The translations under genes and the position numbers were made by a program. From Parabacteroides sp. Marseille-P3160 (GTDB lineage: Bacteria > Bacteroidota > Bacteroidia > Bacteroidales > Tannerellaceae), in the NCBI RefSeq assembly GCF_900162725.1, contig NZ_LT799418.1, positions 967,487 to 1,031,486 of the forward strand: a stretch of DNA of 64,000 nt, given 5' to 3'. Shown here one piece after another: positions 25,064 through 34,661 of the stretch (position 1 is the stretch's first letter; every line of letters starts with the position of its first letter). The notes under the pieces were generated by a model, which did no database searches, had not been told where the DNA came from, and saw only the letters and a program-made list of their open reading frames with translations.

Positions 25064-26125
25064 ATGAAAAACACCTTAAAAATATTATTATTATCTATGT
25101 GTAGCCTACAGGTCTTTACAACAGATGCTTCTTGTCTTGAAATTCATTGGGATATCCGTTTAAAACTACCTTCTTTAAAACCTTCCGTAGAGAATCCCGG
25201 ATTGGCAGGTGCTTTCTCCGGTATTGTCGACAATCATCTGATTGTAATGGGAGGAGCGAACTTTCCCGACAAGAAACCTTGGGAGGGAGGCGTGAAACAG
25301 TGGTGGAGAACATTATACAGTCTTTCTTTAGAGGGTGCAGAGGAGTCGGATTGGCAAATAGAGGAAGATTTTCTACTCTTTCCTGTGGCTTACGGTGTAT
25401 CCATCCAGTTACCGGAGGGAGTTTTGTGTATTGGAGGTAATGATGCAAATCAATGTTATGATAAGGTTTGGATGGTGAAGAGGGAGAACAGTCGATGGAA
25501 AATAGATACCGATTGGCCGTCGCTTCCGGAGCCTTTGTCTTGTAGCTGCGGAGTCTTATTGGATCAAAAGATATATATTTTAGGCGGTCAAACGAGTATG
25601 GAAAACCAAACGGCTACTTCTCATTTCTTCGTCTTGGATTTAAGTCGGAAAGAAGAGGGTTGGAAAGCGCTTCCTTCATGGCCGGGGGATCCAAAAGGTT
25701 ACGCTGTTTGTGTCGCCCAGAATCATTCTTTGTATCTTTTTAGTGGGCGGGACTATGATGGAAAAGGCGTATTGAAGGTACATACGGATGGGTATGTGTA
25801 TCATCCAACAGAAAACAGATGGGATAAAATAAATCAAACATTTCCCGTGATGGCCGGCGTCGCGATGCCCTATGAGAATGATAAGATACTATTTATGGGA
25901 GGTGTTGAGGAAGTCCTGCCGACAACTGAAGATCATCCCGGATTCAGTAAACGTATCCGGTGTTTTGACGTACAAGATCAGTCGTTGGAAATTCTTAGTA
26001 CCTCTCCATTTCCTATTCCGGTAACCACCAATCTTGTCGTAAATCATGACACAATTTATATTACGAGCGGAGAGGTTAAGCCCGGAATACGTATCCCTTA
26101 TATTCTAAGAGGAATTATAGAATAG
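25064..26125 (+). CDS. Kelch-repeat, cyclically permuted mutarotase-family protein (NanM-like)
   Basis: 353 residues with a signal peptide (MKNTLKILLLSMCSLQVFTTDASC) and a six-bladed kelch propeller; blade motifs such as LIVMGGANFPDKKPWEGG, GVLCIGGNDANQC, IYILGGQTS, LYLFSGRDYD, ILFMGGVEEV are visible. The family includes E. coli NanM, which interconverts alpha- and beta-Neu5Ac in the periplasm. It lies between the regulator and the lyase. Periplasmic sialate mutarotase is the best guess; the permuted branch in Bacteroidetes has also been linked to N-acetylneuraminate processing by context only. Confidence 0.85.
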   Translation: MKNTLKILLLSMCSLQVFTTDASCLEIHWDIRLKLPSLKPSVENPGLAGAFSGIVDNHLIVMGGANFPDKKPWEGGVKQWWRTLYSLSLEGAEESDWQIEEDFLLFPVAYGVSIQLPEGVLCIGGNDANQCYDKVWMVKRENSRWKIDTDWPSLPEPLSCSCGVLLDQKIYILGGQTSMENQTATSHFFVLDLSRKEEGWKALPSWPGDPKGYAVCVAQNHSLYLFSGRDYDGKGVLKVHTDGYVYHPTENRWDKINQTFPVMAGVAMPYENDKILFMGGVEEVLPTTEDHPGFSKRIRCFDVQDQSLEILSTSPFPIPVTTNLVVNHDTIYITSGEVKPGIRIPYILRGIIE

Positions 26126-26155
26126 AAATTATTAAACAGTTTAAATTCAATGCTT

Positions 26156-27073
26156 ATGGAGAATTATCAGCGATTAGAAGGAATGGTTGCCGCCTCTTTT
26201 ACCCCGATGGAGGCTAATGGCGACCTGAAATTGACGGAAATTGACAAATACGCCGATCTAATGGCGAAGTCAGGAGTCACAGGGGTTTTTGTTTGCGGAA
26301 CGACAGGGGAATCGGCTTCCCTGACTACAGAGGAAAGGAAACTGATTCTAACGCAATGGTTAAAGTCTGCGAAAGGACGTTTTAAAGTGATCGCACATGT
26401 AGGAAGTAACTGTCAACGGGAAGCAATTGAATTATCAAAGCACGCAGCCCAGTCAGGAGCTGCTGCTATTGCAGCTATAGCTCCCAGTTTTTTTAAGCCG
26501 AGTTCAGTGGATGAGTTGATCCGTTTCTTTGCACCGATTGCCGCTGCAGCCTCGAATCTTCCCTTTTACTACTACAACATGCCCTCGATGACAGGGGTAG
26601 ATCTATCCGTTGTCCAGTTTCTAAAGGAAGGGAAAAAACGCATTCCTAATTTGGTCGGAACAAAATTTACTCACAATAATCTGATGGAAATGGGAGCTTG
26701 TTTACAACTGAACGGTGGAGAGTTTGAGGTGCTTCATGGATATGACGAAATCCTTATCTGTGGTTTGGCTTTGGGTGCTGTTGCAGGCGTAGGAAGTACT
26801 TACAATTATATCCCTTCAGTTTATGCTGGTATTTTCGATGCGATGAAGAATAATGATCTGGCTACTGCACGCAGTTTGCAACAGAAATCAATCCAAGTAG
26901 TAGAAGTAATCATCAAGTACGGAGGAGGGGTAAGAGGAGGAAAGGCTATTATGAATTTAATCGGAATTGACTGCGGTTCGTGCAGGTCTCCCCTCTCTTC
27001 ATTTACCGATGAAGAGTATGACTCTCTAAAAAATGATCTTAAAAAGATCGGTTTTTCTGGTATCCAAAAATAA
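26156..27073 (+). CDS. nanA: N-acetylneuraminate lyase (DHDPS family)
   Basis: 305 residues. Cleaves Neu5Ac to ManNAc and pyruvate in the cytoplasm. Class I aldolase features are visible: GTTGES (48-53) for the pyruvate carboxylate, Tyr140 in YYNMP, and the Schiff-base Lys170 in GTKFTHNN. Two in-frame ATGs lie at 26150 and 26156; the second is used here, and the choice changes only two residues. The context with sialidases, O-acetylesterase and a NanM-like protein supports the lyase over other DHDPS-family activities. The next gene (SusC) follows after 77 bases. Confidence 0.9.
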   Translation: MENYQRLEGMVAASFTPMEANGDLKLTEIDKYADLMAKSGVTGVFVCGTTGESASLTTEERKLILTQWLKSAKGRFKVIAHVGSNCQREAIELSKHAAQSGAAAIAAIAPSFFKPSSVDELIRFFAPIAAAASNLPFYYYNMPSMTGVDLSVVQFLKEGKKRIPNLVGTKFTHNNLMEMGACLQLNGGEFEVLHGYDEILICGLALGAVAGVGSTYNYIPSVYAGIFDAMKNNDLATARSLQQKSIQVVEVIIKYGGGVRGGKAIMNLIGIDCGSCRSPLSSFTDEEYDSLKNDLKKIGFSGIQK

Positions 27074-27150
27074 AGCCGGGGAAAAGTATATTTTGAACGG
27101 CATACATTTCCCCAGCCATTCATTAAGTTAAACTTAAATATAGTACAAAG

Positions 27151-30100
27151 ATGAACAAAATTAATTTTAAATGTTTATTTTTCTGTCTGCTTTTTTCTAT
27201 TGGTACCCTTTCAGCCCAAGAAATAAGTGTATCAGGAAGCGTTGTTGATGACCAGGATTCACCGCTGATAGGTGTTTCGGTAATGGAAAAAGGAACTTCT
27301 AATGGTACCATTACAGATTTGGATGGTAAATTTTCTATCCGTACTAAAGTGAATTCGGTTCTAGTTTTCTCTTACATTGGTTATACGAGTCAAAATGTTG
27401 TAGCTAAAGATTCAAATCTAAAGATTATTTTAAAACTTTCTTCTGTTGAACTAGATGATATTGTGGTTGTTGCATATGGAACTCAGTCCAGAAGAACATT
27501 AACATCCTCTGTGTCTAAGGTGAATACAAAAGAATTGGAAAATATGTCGGTGACCAATGTCATGGATGCTTTAAAAGGAAAGGTGGCTGGAGCACGTATA
27601 TATAGCAATTCCGGTCAACCCGGAGAAGCACCTAATATTGTAATTCGTGGTGGGTCCTCTATAAACAAAAGTAATTCACCTTTGATTTTGGTTGATGGTT
27701 TTGAAAGAGGATACAACGAAATAAATCCTAATGATATTGAGTCAATACAAGTGTTGAAGGATGCGGCATCGACAGCATTATATGGTTCGAGGGCTTCCAA
27801 TGGCATTATATTAATAACTACTAAAGGAGGCTCAAGTACGTCAGGGCCAAAAGTTACTTTTCAAGCAGACTTCTCTCTTCAAAACATTGAAAGATATTAT
27901 GATTTATGTAATGCGGAAGAATATCTTTCAATTATTCGTCCTAGTGTAGCCCGAGGTCCTAATGCAAAATGGCTTGAACAAGATAATAATGCATATAGTG
28001 GATATAATACAGCTATATCATCTTATACAACTAGGTATTTACAATCGGGAGAAAATGTTCCTGTAGGATGGAAATCAATGATAGATCCGCTGGACCCTTC
28101 TAAAACTTTAGTCTTCCAGGATAATGATATGCTTGACATAGCCTTTAATTCGGCATTACGGCAAAATTATTATTTAAGTGTTGACGGGGGAGATTCGAAA
28201 ATAAAGTATTCTACTTCAGTAGGTTTTACAGATGATGAAGGAGTTGCCATGTCAACAGGTTGGAAACGATTTTCAGCTCGAGGTCTGGTTGATTATGCCA
28301 TTAGAAAGAACCTAAGGATATTTTCTAATATTGGCTATCAGCGTAGTACAACTGAAGATTATAGTAGTCAAGCGAATGCTATATCAAGATCTCTTTATTT
28401 GCCACCGACTCAAAAAATATATAATGATGATGGATCATTTTCAAAAGGGGTTAATGCAACATCTTCACCTTTACCTTGGTGGACTAATGTTTATCAAAGA
28501 GAGACTGTTTTACGTCAGACTACAATCTCTGGAGGATTGGATTGGGGGATAACAGATTATTTGATGGCAACAGCAACAGCGACTTCTTATTTTTCATCAA
28601 CAGAATTTGATGGGTTTCAAAGAGCAAATGAATTTAATGCTCTTAGACCAGCTACTTCAACTCTGGATGATACAGAGAGAACACAATATGAGGGTTTGCT
28701 TAAATATAATAATAGGTTTGGGAATCACAATTTGTCTGGATTTGTAGGTCTATCATATATGAATACGAAAGTGAAAACGTTAGATGCTGCAGCTCAAGGA
28801 GCTAGTTCTGATAAAATTGAAACATTAAATGCGGCACCAGAAAAGACAAATGCTTCCACTACAAAAACGGAAGAGGTCTTGGCAAGTGTGTTTGCAAAAG
28901 TTTCTTATGATTACAACAACAAATATCTTTTGTCAGCCTCATTAAGAAGAGACGGTTCTTCCCGTTTTGGGACTAATCATAAATGGGCTTATTTTCCAGG
29001 AGTTTCTGTTGGTTGGGTTATTTCTGAAGAAAATTTTCTTCAAAAGAATAATATATTGTCTTTTTTGAAGTTGCGTTCAAGTATTGGACAAACGGGGAAT
29101 AATGCGGTTGGACTATATACTGCGCAAGGAGCTTATGCCGCAACATATAAATATAATAATGTGGCAGGTATTGTAAATACGGCGATGCCCAACCAGAATC
29201 TTACATGGGAAACTACAACACAAATAGATGCTGGCCTTGATGTAGGTCTCTTTAAGGATAGAGTGTTGTTAAATATAGATGTCTTTAACAAAAAAACAGA
29301 CGATCTGATATTCAGTAAACCTTTACCCAACACATCTGGATTTTCGTCAATTGAGACAAATGTTGGATCCGTTAGATTTTATGGGTTTGATGTCGAATTG
29401 ACATCTAAAAATGTTCAAGAGAAAGATTTCTCTTGGGAAACGAGTTTTGCTTGGGGTTTTGTTAAAAATAAGGTTGTATCATTACCAGATAATGGTCAAG
29501 TGAAAAATCGGATCGGAGGAACATATCTTCCTGATGGGAAAAGCTATGGTGGTATAGCGGAAGGAGAATCACTTTATCGGATTTATGGATATAAAGTCGA
29601 TTATCTGATTGATACCGAAGAACAAGCTGCAAATGCAAGATATGATGAACTTGCAAGGGGGTGGGATTATAAAACTCAAACATTCACAAAAGGACGAAAA
29701 TTTGCAGGAGATTATGAATGGTGTGATAGAAATGGCGATGGAAAAATTACGGAAGTTGATCAGTTTGAACTGGGGGTTACCGTACCACATTCTACAGGGG
29801 GATTAACTAATACTTTTACATATAAAGATTTCTCATTAAGAATTTATTTGGATTGGGCAATTGGGCACACAGTATTAGATTCAGATTTTAGATATCATAT
29901 GATGTCTACTTTTAACGGTAATTCAGATATTGTCAGAGAAGCATTAAGCGCATGGAAACAACCGGGGGATGCCGCAAGAACAAAATGGGCAAGGATAGCA
30001 GCTCATGATAGTAACGAAAACTGGAACTATCGGCGAGAGAGTGATATTATAACCTTTAAAGGAGATTATCTCTGTATAAGAGATGTTTCTTTAGGATACA

Positions 30101-30285
30101 ATATACCTAATAAGTTAATGAAAAAAGCAGGTGTACAAAATGCAACAGTATTTCTTTCAGGAAATAACCTTCATTACTTTACAGCAGTCCAGGCAACTCC
30201 TCCCGAAGTGGGAACGATTAACAATGCAAATACAGGTTATCCTCCTATCAGACGCTTTTCTTTAGGTTTTAAAGTACAGTTTTAA
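27151..30285 (+). CDS. SusC/RagA-family TonB-linked outer-membrane transporter (sialic acid locus)
   Basis: 1044 residues. Signal peptide ending SAQ (residue 24), carboxypeptidase D regulatory-like domain (ISVSGSVVDDQDSPLIGVSV, about 25-105), a region with VVVAYGTQ that matches the usual SusC pre-plug motif, plug domain (MDALKGKVAGARIY ... NIVIRGGSSI ... PLILVDG), then the 22-strand barrel ending FSLGFKVQF. With the adjacent SusD it forms a surface uptake pair, here presumably for sialoglycans or free sialic acid, as the NanO/NanU pair does in Tannerella and Bacteroides. The gene and its partner are clearly more AT-rich by eye than the genes before them. Confidence 0.95.
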   Translation: MNKINFKCLFFCLLFSIGTLSAQEISVSGSVVDDQDSPLIGVSVMEKGTSNGTITDLDGKFSIRTKVNSVLVFSYIGYTSQNVVAKDSNLKIILKLSSVELDDIVVVAYGTQSRRTLTSSVSKVNTKELENMSVTNVMDALKGKVAGARIYSNSGQPGEAPNIVIRGGSSINKSNSPLILVDGFERGYNEINPNDIESIQVLKDAASTALYGSRASNGIILITTKGGSSTSGPKVTFQADFSLQNIERYYDLCNAEEYLSIIRPSVARGPNAKWLEQDNNAYSGYNTAISSYTTRYLQSGENVPVGWKSMIDPLDPSKTLVFQDNDMLDIAFNSALRQNYYLSVDGGDSKIKYSTSVGFTDDEGVAMSTGWKRFSARGLVDYAIRKNLRIFSNIGYQRSTTEDYSSQANAISRSLYLPPTQKIYNDDGSFSKGVNATSSPLPWWTNVYQRETVLRQTTISGGLDWGITDYLMATATATSYFSSTEFDGFQRANEFNALRPATSTLDDTERTQYEGLLKYNNRFGNHNLSGFVGLSYMNTKVKTLDAAAQGASSDKIETLNAAPEKTNASTTKTEEVLASVFAKVSYDYNNKYLLSASLRRDGSSRFGTNHKWAYFPGVSVGWVISEENFLQKNNILSFLKLRSSIGQTGNNAVGLYTAQGAYAATYKYNNVAGIVNTAMPNQNLTWETTTQIDAGLDVGLFKDRVLLNIDVFNKKTDDLIFSKPLPNTSGFSSIETNVGSVRFYGFDVELTSKNVQEKDFSWETSFAWGFVKNKVVSLPDNGQVKNRIGGTYLPDGKSYGGIAEGESLYRIYGYKVDYLIDTEEQAANARYDELARGWDYKTQTFTKGRKFAGDYEWCDRNGDGKITEVDQFELGVTVPHSTGGLTNTFTYKDFSLRIYLDWAIGHTVLDSDFRYHMMSTFNGNSDIVREALSAWKQPGDAARTKWARIAAHDSNENWNYRRESDIITFKGDYLCIRDVSLGYNIPNKLMKKAGVQNATVFLSGNNLHYFTAVQATPPEVGTINNANTGYPPIRRFSLGFKVQF

Positions 30286-30303
30286 TCATAAAAATAGTGT
30301 AAA

Positions 30304-31758
30304 ATGAAAAAGATAATAATATATATTTTTCTATCACTCTCAGGATTCTTTATAGCATCTTGTGATAGTTGGCTTGATTTGGAACCTCAAAGTTCTATAA
30401 CGGTAAATTCTATGTGGAAAAATTCGAATGATGTTAAGGCTGCGTTGAATGGAACATTTAATCGTTTCCGTTCGGCATTTCAAACCAATTATATTGTGTG
30501 GGGTGATTATAGGACTGGGTTCTATACAAATGGAGTAGATAATGGAGCGGTTGAACGAGGCAATGTTTGGAACAATCAACTAATACCAAGTACAATTGGA
30601 ACCGATTGGTCTTCTCTATATACTTCAATAAATGATTGTAATCTTATTTTAAAACATGCTCCTGAAATTTCATTTGCAGATGAGAGCGAAAAGAGTTTTA
30701 TAATGGGGAGCACTTACTTTCTAAGAGCCTTTTGTTATTACTATATTGTTCGTCTTTGGGGGGATGCCCCTGTGTTGATTGAAGGCTTTGAATCAGATAA
30801 TCAAGAGGGTTTATTTCCTGTTCGAAATCCTGCAGATGAAGTATTTAATCAGATAGAGAAAGATCTTAGTGAGGCTTTTAAATTAATCAGTATCAAAGGC
30901 GGAAAATCACCTCTCGAAATATCAAAGGAGGCAGTATGTATGTTACAGACAGATTTCTATTTATGGCAAGCTAAAGTTAATAAAAAAGGAACTGAAACTA
31001 TTGATAAAGCAGATAATGCTTTGTCGTATGTGTTAAATTCTGGTTTTGACATTTCAAGTAGTTATGAGGATATTTTTAGAGATGATTTAAATAAAGAAAT
31101 AATATTTTCAATTGCATTTATTGAAGCAGAAAATACAAGTTCTTTTGCTGGTGACTTTTTATTAGGTCTGACAAATGTTCCTTCTGAATACCAGAATAAC
31201 CCTGTACAAATAGGTAGTCATGCTCAATGGGTAACAATTTCAGCAATACATAAAAATCTTTTATGGGAAAAAGAGGAAGATACTCGTGCTCAGATTAATA
31301 TTGATGATTTCACAATACCTAGTGGTAAATATTTTTCATGGATAAATAAATATTTAGGGACCTGGAAGGAAGGTACGCGTATTTTTGACTCCGATATCCG
31401 TATATATCGTTTTGCAGAAGCATTACTCTTTAAAGCGGAAATTGAAATTGCAAAAAATAATTATGCTGGAGCCTTAACCTATCTTAATCGTATTGCGAAA
31501 CGGGCATATGGGATTGATAATTTTTATAAAGGTACATATACCCAACAAGAAATAGAGAATATATTACTTGATGAGAGATTGAAGGAATTATGTAGTGAAG
31601 GAAAATCTTGGTTCGACCTAATCCGTTTCGGTAAAGTGTTTGAGAGAGTAGAGACTTTAAGAGGGCGAGAAAATGAGTTAAATATTTTATTGTGGCCTGT
31701 TAATAATGCCTCAATAAATACGAATCCGGCAATAATTCAAACTCCCGGATATGATTGA
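30304..31758 (+). CDS. SusD/RagB-family lipoprotein (sialic acid locus)
   Basis: 484 residues, lipobox IASC (Cys20), then the SusD start DSWLDLEPQSSITVNSMW, helical TPR-like repeats (STYFLRAFCYYYIVRLWGDA), and the C-terminal pattern LLDERLKELCSEGKSWFDLIRFGK, ending NPAIIQTPGYD. It follows the SusC gene by 18 bases and is its lid/ligand-binding partner. By position it corresponds to NanU-type sialic acid binding proteins, but ligand is inferred. Like the SusC gene it is AT-rich. Confidence 0.95.
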   Translation: MKKIIIYIFLSLSGFFIASCDSWLDLEPQSSITVNSMWKNSNDVKAALNGTFNRFRSAFQTNYIVWGDYRTGFYTNGVDNGAVERGNVWNNQLIPSTIGTDWSSLYTSINDCNLILKHAPEISFADESEKSFIMGSTYFLRAFCYYYIVRLWGDAPVLIEGFESDNQEGLFPVRNPADEVFNQIEKDLSEAFKLISIKGGKSPLEISKEAVCMLQTDFYLWQAKVNKKGTETIDKADNALSYVLNSGFDISSSYEDIFRDDLNKEIIFSIAFIEAENTSSFAGDFLLGLTNVPSEYQNNPVQIGSHAQWVTISAIHKNLLWEKEEDTRAQINIDDFTIPSGKYFSWINKYLGTWKEGTRIFDSDIRIYRFAEALLFKAEIEIAKNNYAGALTYLNRIAKRAYGIDNFYKGTYTQQEIENILLDERLKELCSEGKSWFDLIRFGKVFERVETLRGRENELNILLWPVNNASINTNPAIIQTPGYD

Positions 31759-31788
31759 TTTATAGAATATTCAGATTAAATCCTTTTT

Positions 31789-31822
31789 GCTATGCTGATA
31801 TGAATACAATAATCAGCATAGC
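31789..31822 (+). repeat. Perfect 11-bp stem-loop after the SusD gene
   Basis: gctatgctgat (31789-31799) pairs exactly with atcagcatagc (31812-31822) around 12 bases, 30 bases past the SusD stop. No T-run follows on the + strand; likely an mRNA 3'-end or processing structure within the 138-base gap before the fusion gene. Confidence 0.55.
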
Positions 31823-31896
31823 AGAGATTTATGTAAGTTTTTGCCGTGATAAAGTGTGAATTTAAATTTAAATTGGAGGACATAAATCTATTAATT

Positions 31897-34482
31897 ATGA
31901 AACGTTCTTTGTTGATTTTCTTTGGCATTTTTCTTTTTTCTTTTTCGTATTGCTTTAATTCGAATGCAGTTGATTATGGCTCAATACGAACTGTTATTTT
32001 TGATACGGATATGGGGCCGGATTACGATGATGTAGGAGCTTTGGCCATATTGCATGCTTTAGCTGATAGCGGAGAAGTGAATATTTTGGCGACTATTTCT
32101 TCTAATTTATATGAGAATACTGTTCCTTGTATCGAAGTTATCAATACATATTTTAATCGTCCCGATTTGCCATTAGGAAGGCCATTACAAGGTGAAAATA
32201 TAATAGATAAACGTTTTTCCGGTAATTACTGGGCGGAAAAATTACCGTTAAGCTATTCTCATAAAATAAAAAAAACAGTTGAGACTCTGAACGCAATAGA
32301 TGTGTATCGGCAGATTCTTAGTAGTCAGCCTGATACCAGCGTAACGATCATTACCGTTGGATTTTTTACCAATTTAGCAGCTTTATTGCAATCTACTCCC
32401 GATAGATATTCTGATTTGGATGGGCAGGCTTTAGTTAGAAAGAAAGTCAAACATTTGGTATCAATGGGTGGAAAATTTCCTGAAGGTCGCGAATTTAATG
32501 TTTTTAGAGACTCTATTTCTTCAAAAAAAGTATTCGACGAATGGCCTACCGATATTTTGTTATGTGGATTTGAAATAGGTCGGCCTATTTATACAGGCTT
32601 ACGTTTGATCGCGAGTGACATAAAGAATAGCCCCGTTAAAGATGTCTATTCTATGTGCTTGAAGAAGGATACCCTAGGACGGTCGAGTTGGGATCAAATC
32701 ACAGTATTAGTTGGTGTTCGTGGTTATGAGCGATATTTTAATACAGTGAAAGGGCGAATGATTGTAGCTCCGGATGGAAGCAACCGATGGAAAGAGGATA
32801 CACGAGGAAAGCATGAATACCTTACTTTCAAAATGCCAAAGGAAAAATTAACTTGTCTTATCGAAAACTTAATGATGCATCAACCGATTCAAGGCATAAA
32901 GAGGTTTGATATTTCCGGGGACTCGGAAAGGCAGGTTGTTGTCGCTCAAGGGACAGATGAAATATATCAAGGCCATCCGACTACCGTTCTTTTGCCGGAT
33001 GGAAAGACCCTCTATTGCGTATGGACCTATAAACACGGAGGACCTTGCGGACCAATGAAAAAGAGTGAGGACGGCGGTAGGACGTGGAGTGAATTATTAC
33101 CCGTACCGAAAAGTTGGACAACTGTTCGAAACTGCCCCACCATTTATCGTTTATCTGATCCTAAAGGGAAATCCCGATTATTTGTTTTTGCTGGAGAAGG
33201 GCCGGATGGAAGTATGTACCAAGCTTGTTCCGAAGACGAAGGTAAAACATGGTCCGAGATGAAAAGCAATGGTTTTGGCCCTTGTGTAATGCCGTTTTGC
33301 ACTATAGAGCCTATAAACGGAGGGAAAGAATTGTTAGCCATGACAAATATCCGTCGACCGGACGAAAAGGAAGAAGAAAGATCGAATGTTATTGTACAAA
33401 GCATTTCAAAGGATGGTGGATTCACTTGGTCTCCTCGCAAAATTATTGTTGATATAAGAGGTTTGAAACCCTGTGAACCGGAAATTGTCCGTTCTCCCGA
33501 CGGTAAACAGTTACTTTGTTTGATTCGGGAAAATCAGAAAAGAGTCTCTTTATATATAATCAGCAACGATGAAGGAAAGACTTGGTCCGAAATCAAACCC
33601 TTACCATTAGCTGTGCATGGGGATAGGCATAAAGCTAAATATGCCAAAGATGGCAGACTAGTGATTGTTTTTCGTGATACGGGGAAAGAAAGCCTCATGC
33701 GTAATCATTTTGTTGCATGGGTTGGGAAGTATGAAGATTTAATTAATGGAGGACAAGGGCAGTATAAGATAAAACTGTTACATAGTTATAAAGGCGGTGA
33801 TTGCGGCTATCCCGGATTGGAATTGTTACCTGACGGGACATTTGTGGCTACGACTTATATTAAATATAGGGAAGGAAAAGAACAAAATTCCGTAGTATCA
33901 ACTCGTTTTACTTTGGAAGAGTTTATGACGGCTTGTGATGAAAAAAATGTAAGAGAATGGAGTGAGAAGCAGATAGATGATTGGTATGTAAAGTCTGAAT
34001 GGAGTACCATATTACCTATGAAGCCGGATGTTAGCATCAATAAACGCTTGTTTGTTGAACAAAATGTGCTTAACCCCCAATCGTGGGCAGCGGCGATGAG
34101 ATTTATGAAAGAAAGTAATTTCAATAAAATGACGAAAGGTAAATATGAATTGTCGGACGATGGAACTTTTGCGACGGTGACTGATTACTTGACGAAAGAT
34201 TCGGCTCATTTCGAGGCTCATCGTAAATATATTGATATTCAACATGTCGCAAATGGACAGGAATATATCCTGATAACGCCGCTTGACGGTAGGGTGGAAG
34301 TTACTCCTTATGAAGGAGAGAAAGACATTGAGTTTTTTGATAAGGACAGATATACCCGGCATTTAGCAAATAGAGACAATTTTCTGGTACTCTTTCCTGA
34401 AGATGGCCATAAACCTTGTATAAAAGTGAATGGAAACGATTCGGTAAGGAAAATTGTCGTAAAGATTCCATTTAAAGAATAA
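31897..34482 (+). CDS. Exported three-domain protein: nucleoside hydrolase-like + sialidase-like propeller + YhcH
   Basis: 861 residues from the ATG at 31897, preceded by GGAGG-like AATTGGAGGAC; it has a signal peptide (1-25). Domain 1 (about 30-330) is nucleoside hydrolase-like: Asp-rich FDTDMGPDYDD (36-45), TIITVGFFTNLAAL, LVSMGGKFPEGREFNVFRD, and SWDQITV where the usual His-Asp is Trp-Asp. Domain 2 (about 335-690) is a sialidase-like propeller with four Asp boxes (SEDGGRTW, SEDEGKTW, SKDGGFTW, SNDEGKTW) but no RIP motif. Domain 3 (about 713-861) is a YhcH/YiaL domain (HFEAHRKYIDIQ), related to the E. coli sialate protein NanQ/YhcH. The frame is uninterrupted. YhcH is normally a cytosolic free-standing protein, so an exported fusion is unusual. 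Confidence 0.85.
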   Translation: MKRSLLIFFGIFLFSFSYCFNSNAVDYGSIRTVIFDTDMGPDYDDVGALAILHALADSGEVNILATISSNLYENTVPCIEVINTYFNRPDLPLGRPLQGENIIDKRFSGNYWAEKLPLSYSHKIKKTVETLNAIDVYRQILSSQPDTSVTIITVGFFTNLAALLQSTPDRYSDLDGQALVRKKVKHLVSMGGKFPEGREFNVFRDSISSKKVFDEWPTDILLCGFEIGRPIYTGLRLIASDIKNSPVKDVYSMCLKKDTLGRSSWDQITVLVGVRGYERYFNTVKGRMIVAPDGSNRWKEDTRGKHEYLTFKMPKEKLTCLIENLMMHQPIQGIKRFDISGDSERQVVVAQGTDEIYQGHPTTVLLPDGKTLYCVWTYKHGGPCGPMKKSEDGGRTWSELLPVPKSWTTVRNCPTIYRLSDPKGKSRLFVFAGEGPDGSMYQACSEDEGKTWSEMKSNGFGPCVMPFCTIEPINGGKELLAMTNIRRPDEKEEERSNVIVQSISKDGGFTWSPRKIIVDIRGLKPCEPEIVRSPDGKQLLCLIRENQKRVSLYIISNDEGKTWSEIKPLPLAVHGDRHKAKYAKDGRLVIVFRDTGKESLMRNHFVAWVGKYEDLINGGQGQYKIKLLHSYKGGDCGYPGLELLPDGTFVATTYIKYREGKEQNSVVSTRFTLEEFMTACDEKNVREWSEKQIDDWYVKSEWSTILPMKPDVSINKRLFVEQNVLNPQSWAAAMRFMKESNFNKMTKGKYELSDDGTFATVTDYLTKDSAHFEAHRKYIDIQHVANGQEYILITPLDGRVEVTPYEGEKDIEFFDKDRYTRHLANRDNFLVLFPEDGHKPCIKVNGNDSVRKIVVKIPFKE

Positions 34483-34498
34483 ATCTAAAAAGTACTCC

Positions 34499-34610
34499 AT
34501 GTTGCAAAATAAGAAATCCTATCTGTGGATTGTAGTCGGCATGCTTTGGGAATAAGCGAGGCTTTCTATGTCCCGGCAGGGCTGTCTTTAATGCCGATAT
34601 CATTAATAAT
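34499..34610 (+). pseudogene. Decayed remnant of an MFS transporter gene
   Basis: Between two intact genes, ATG at 34499 reads MLQNKKSYLWIVVGMLWE then stop, resembling the N-terminus of the MFS gene at 44096 (MKNSKYYPWAVVALLW). Shifted by one frame the next bases read GISEAFYVPAGLSLM, matching GVSEALYIPSALSMI at residues ~111-125 of that transporter. About 90-100 codons between them and everything after are missing. So this is a deletion relic of a second sialate-type transporter. Confidence 0.75.
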
Positions 34611-34661
34611 ACAATGTATTGAAAACGATTGTTTTATAGAGTAATATAATAAAAATATAAA

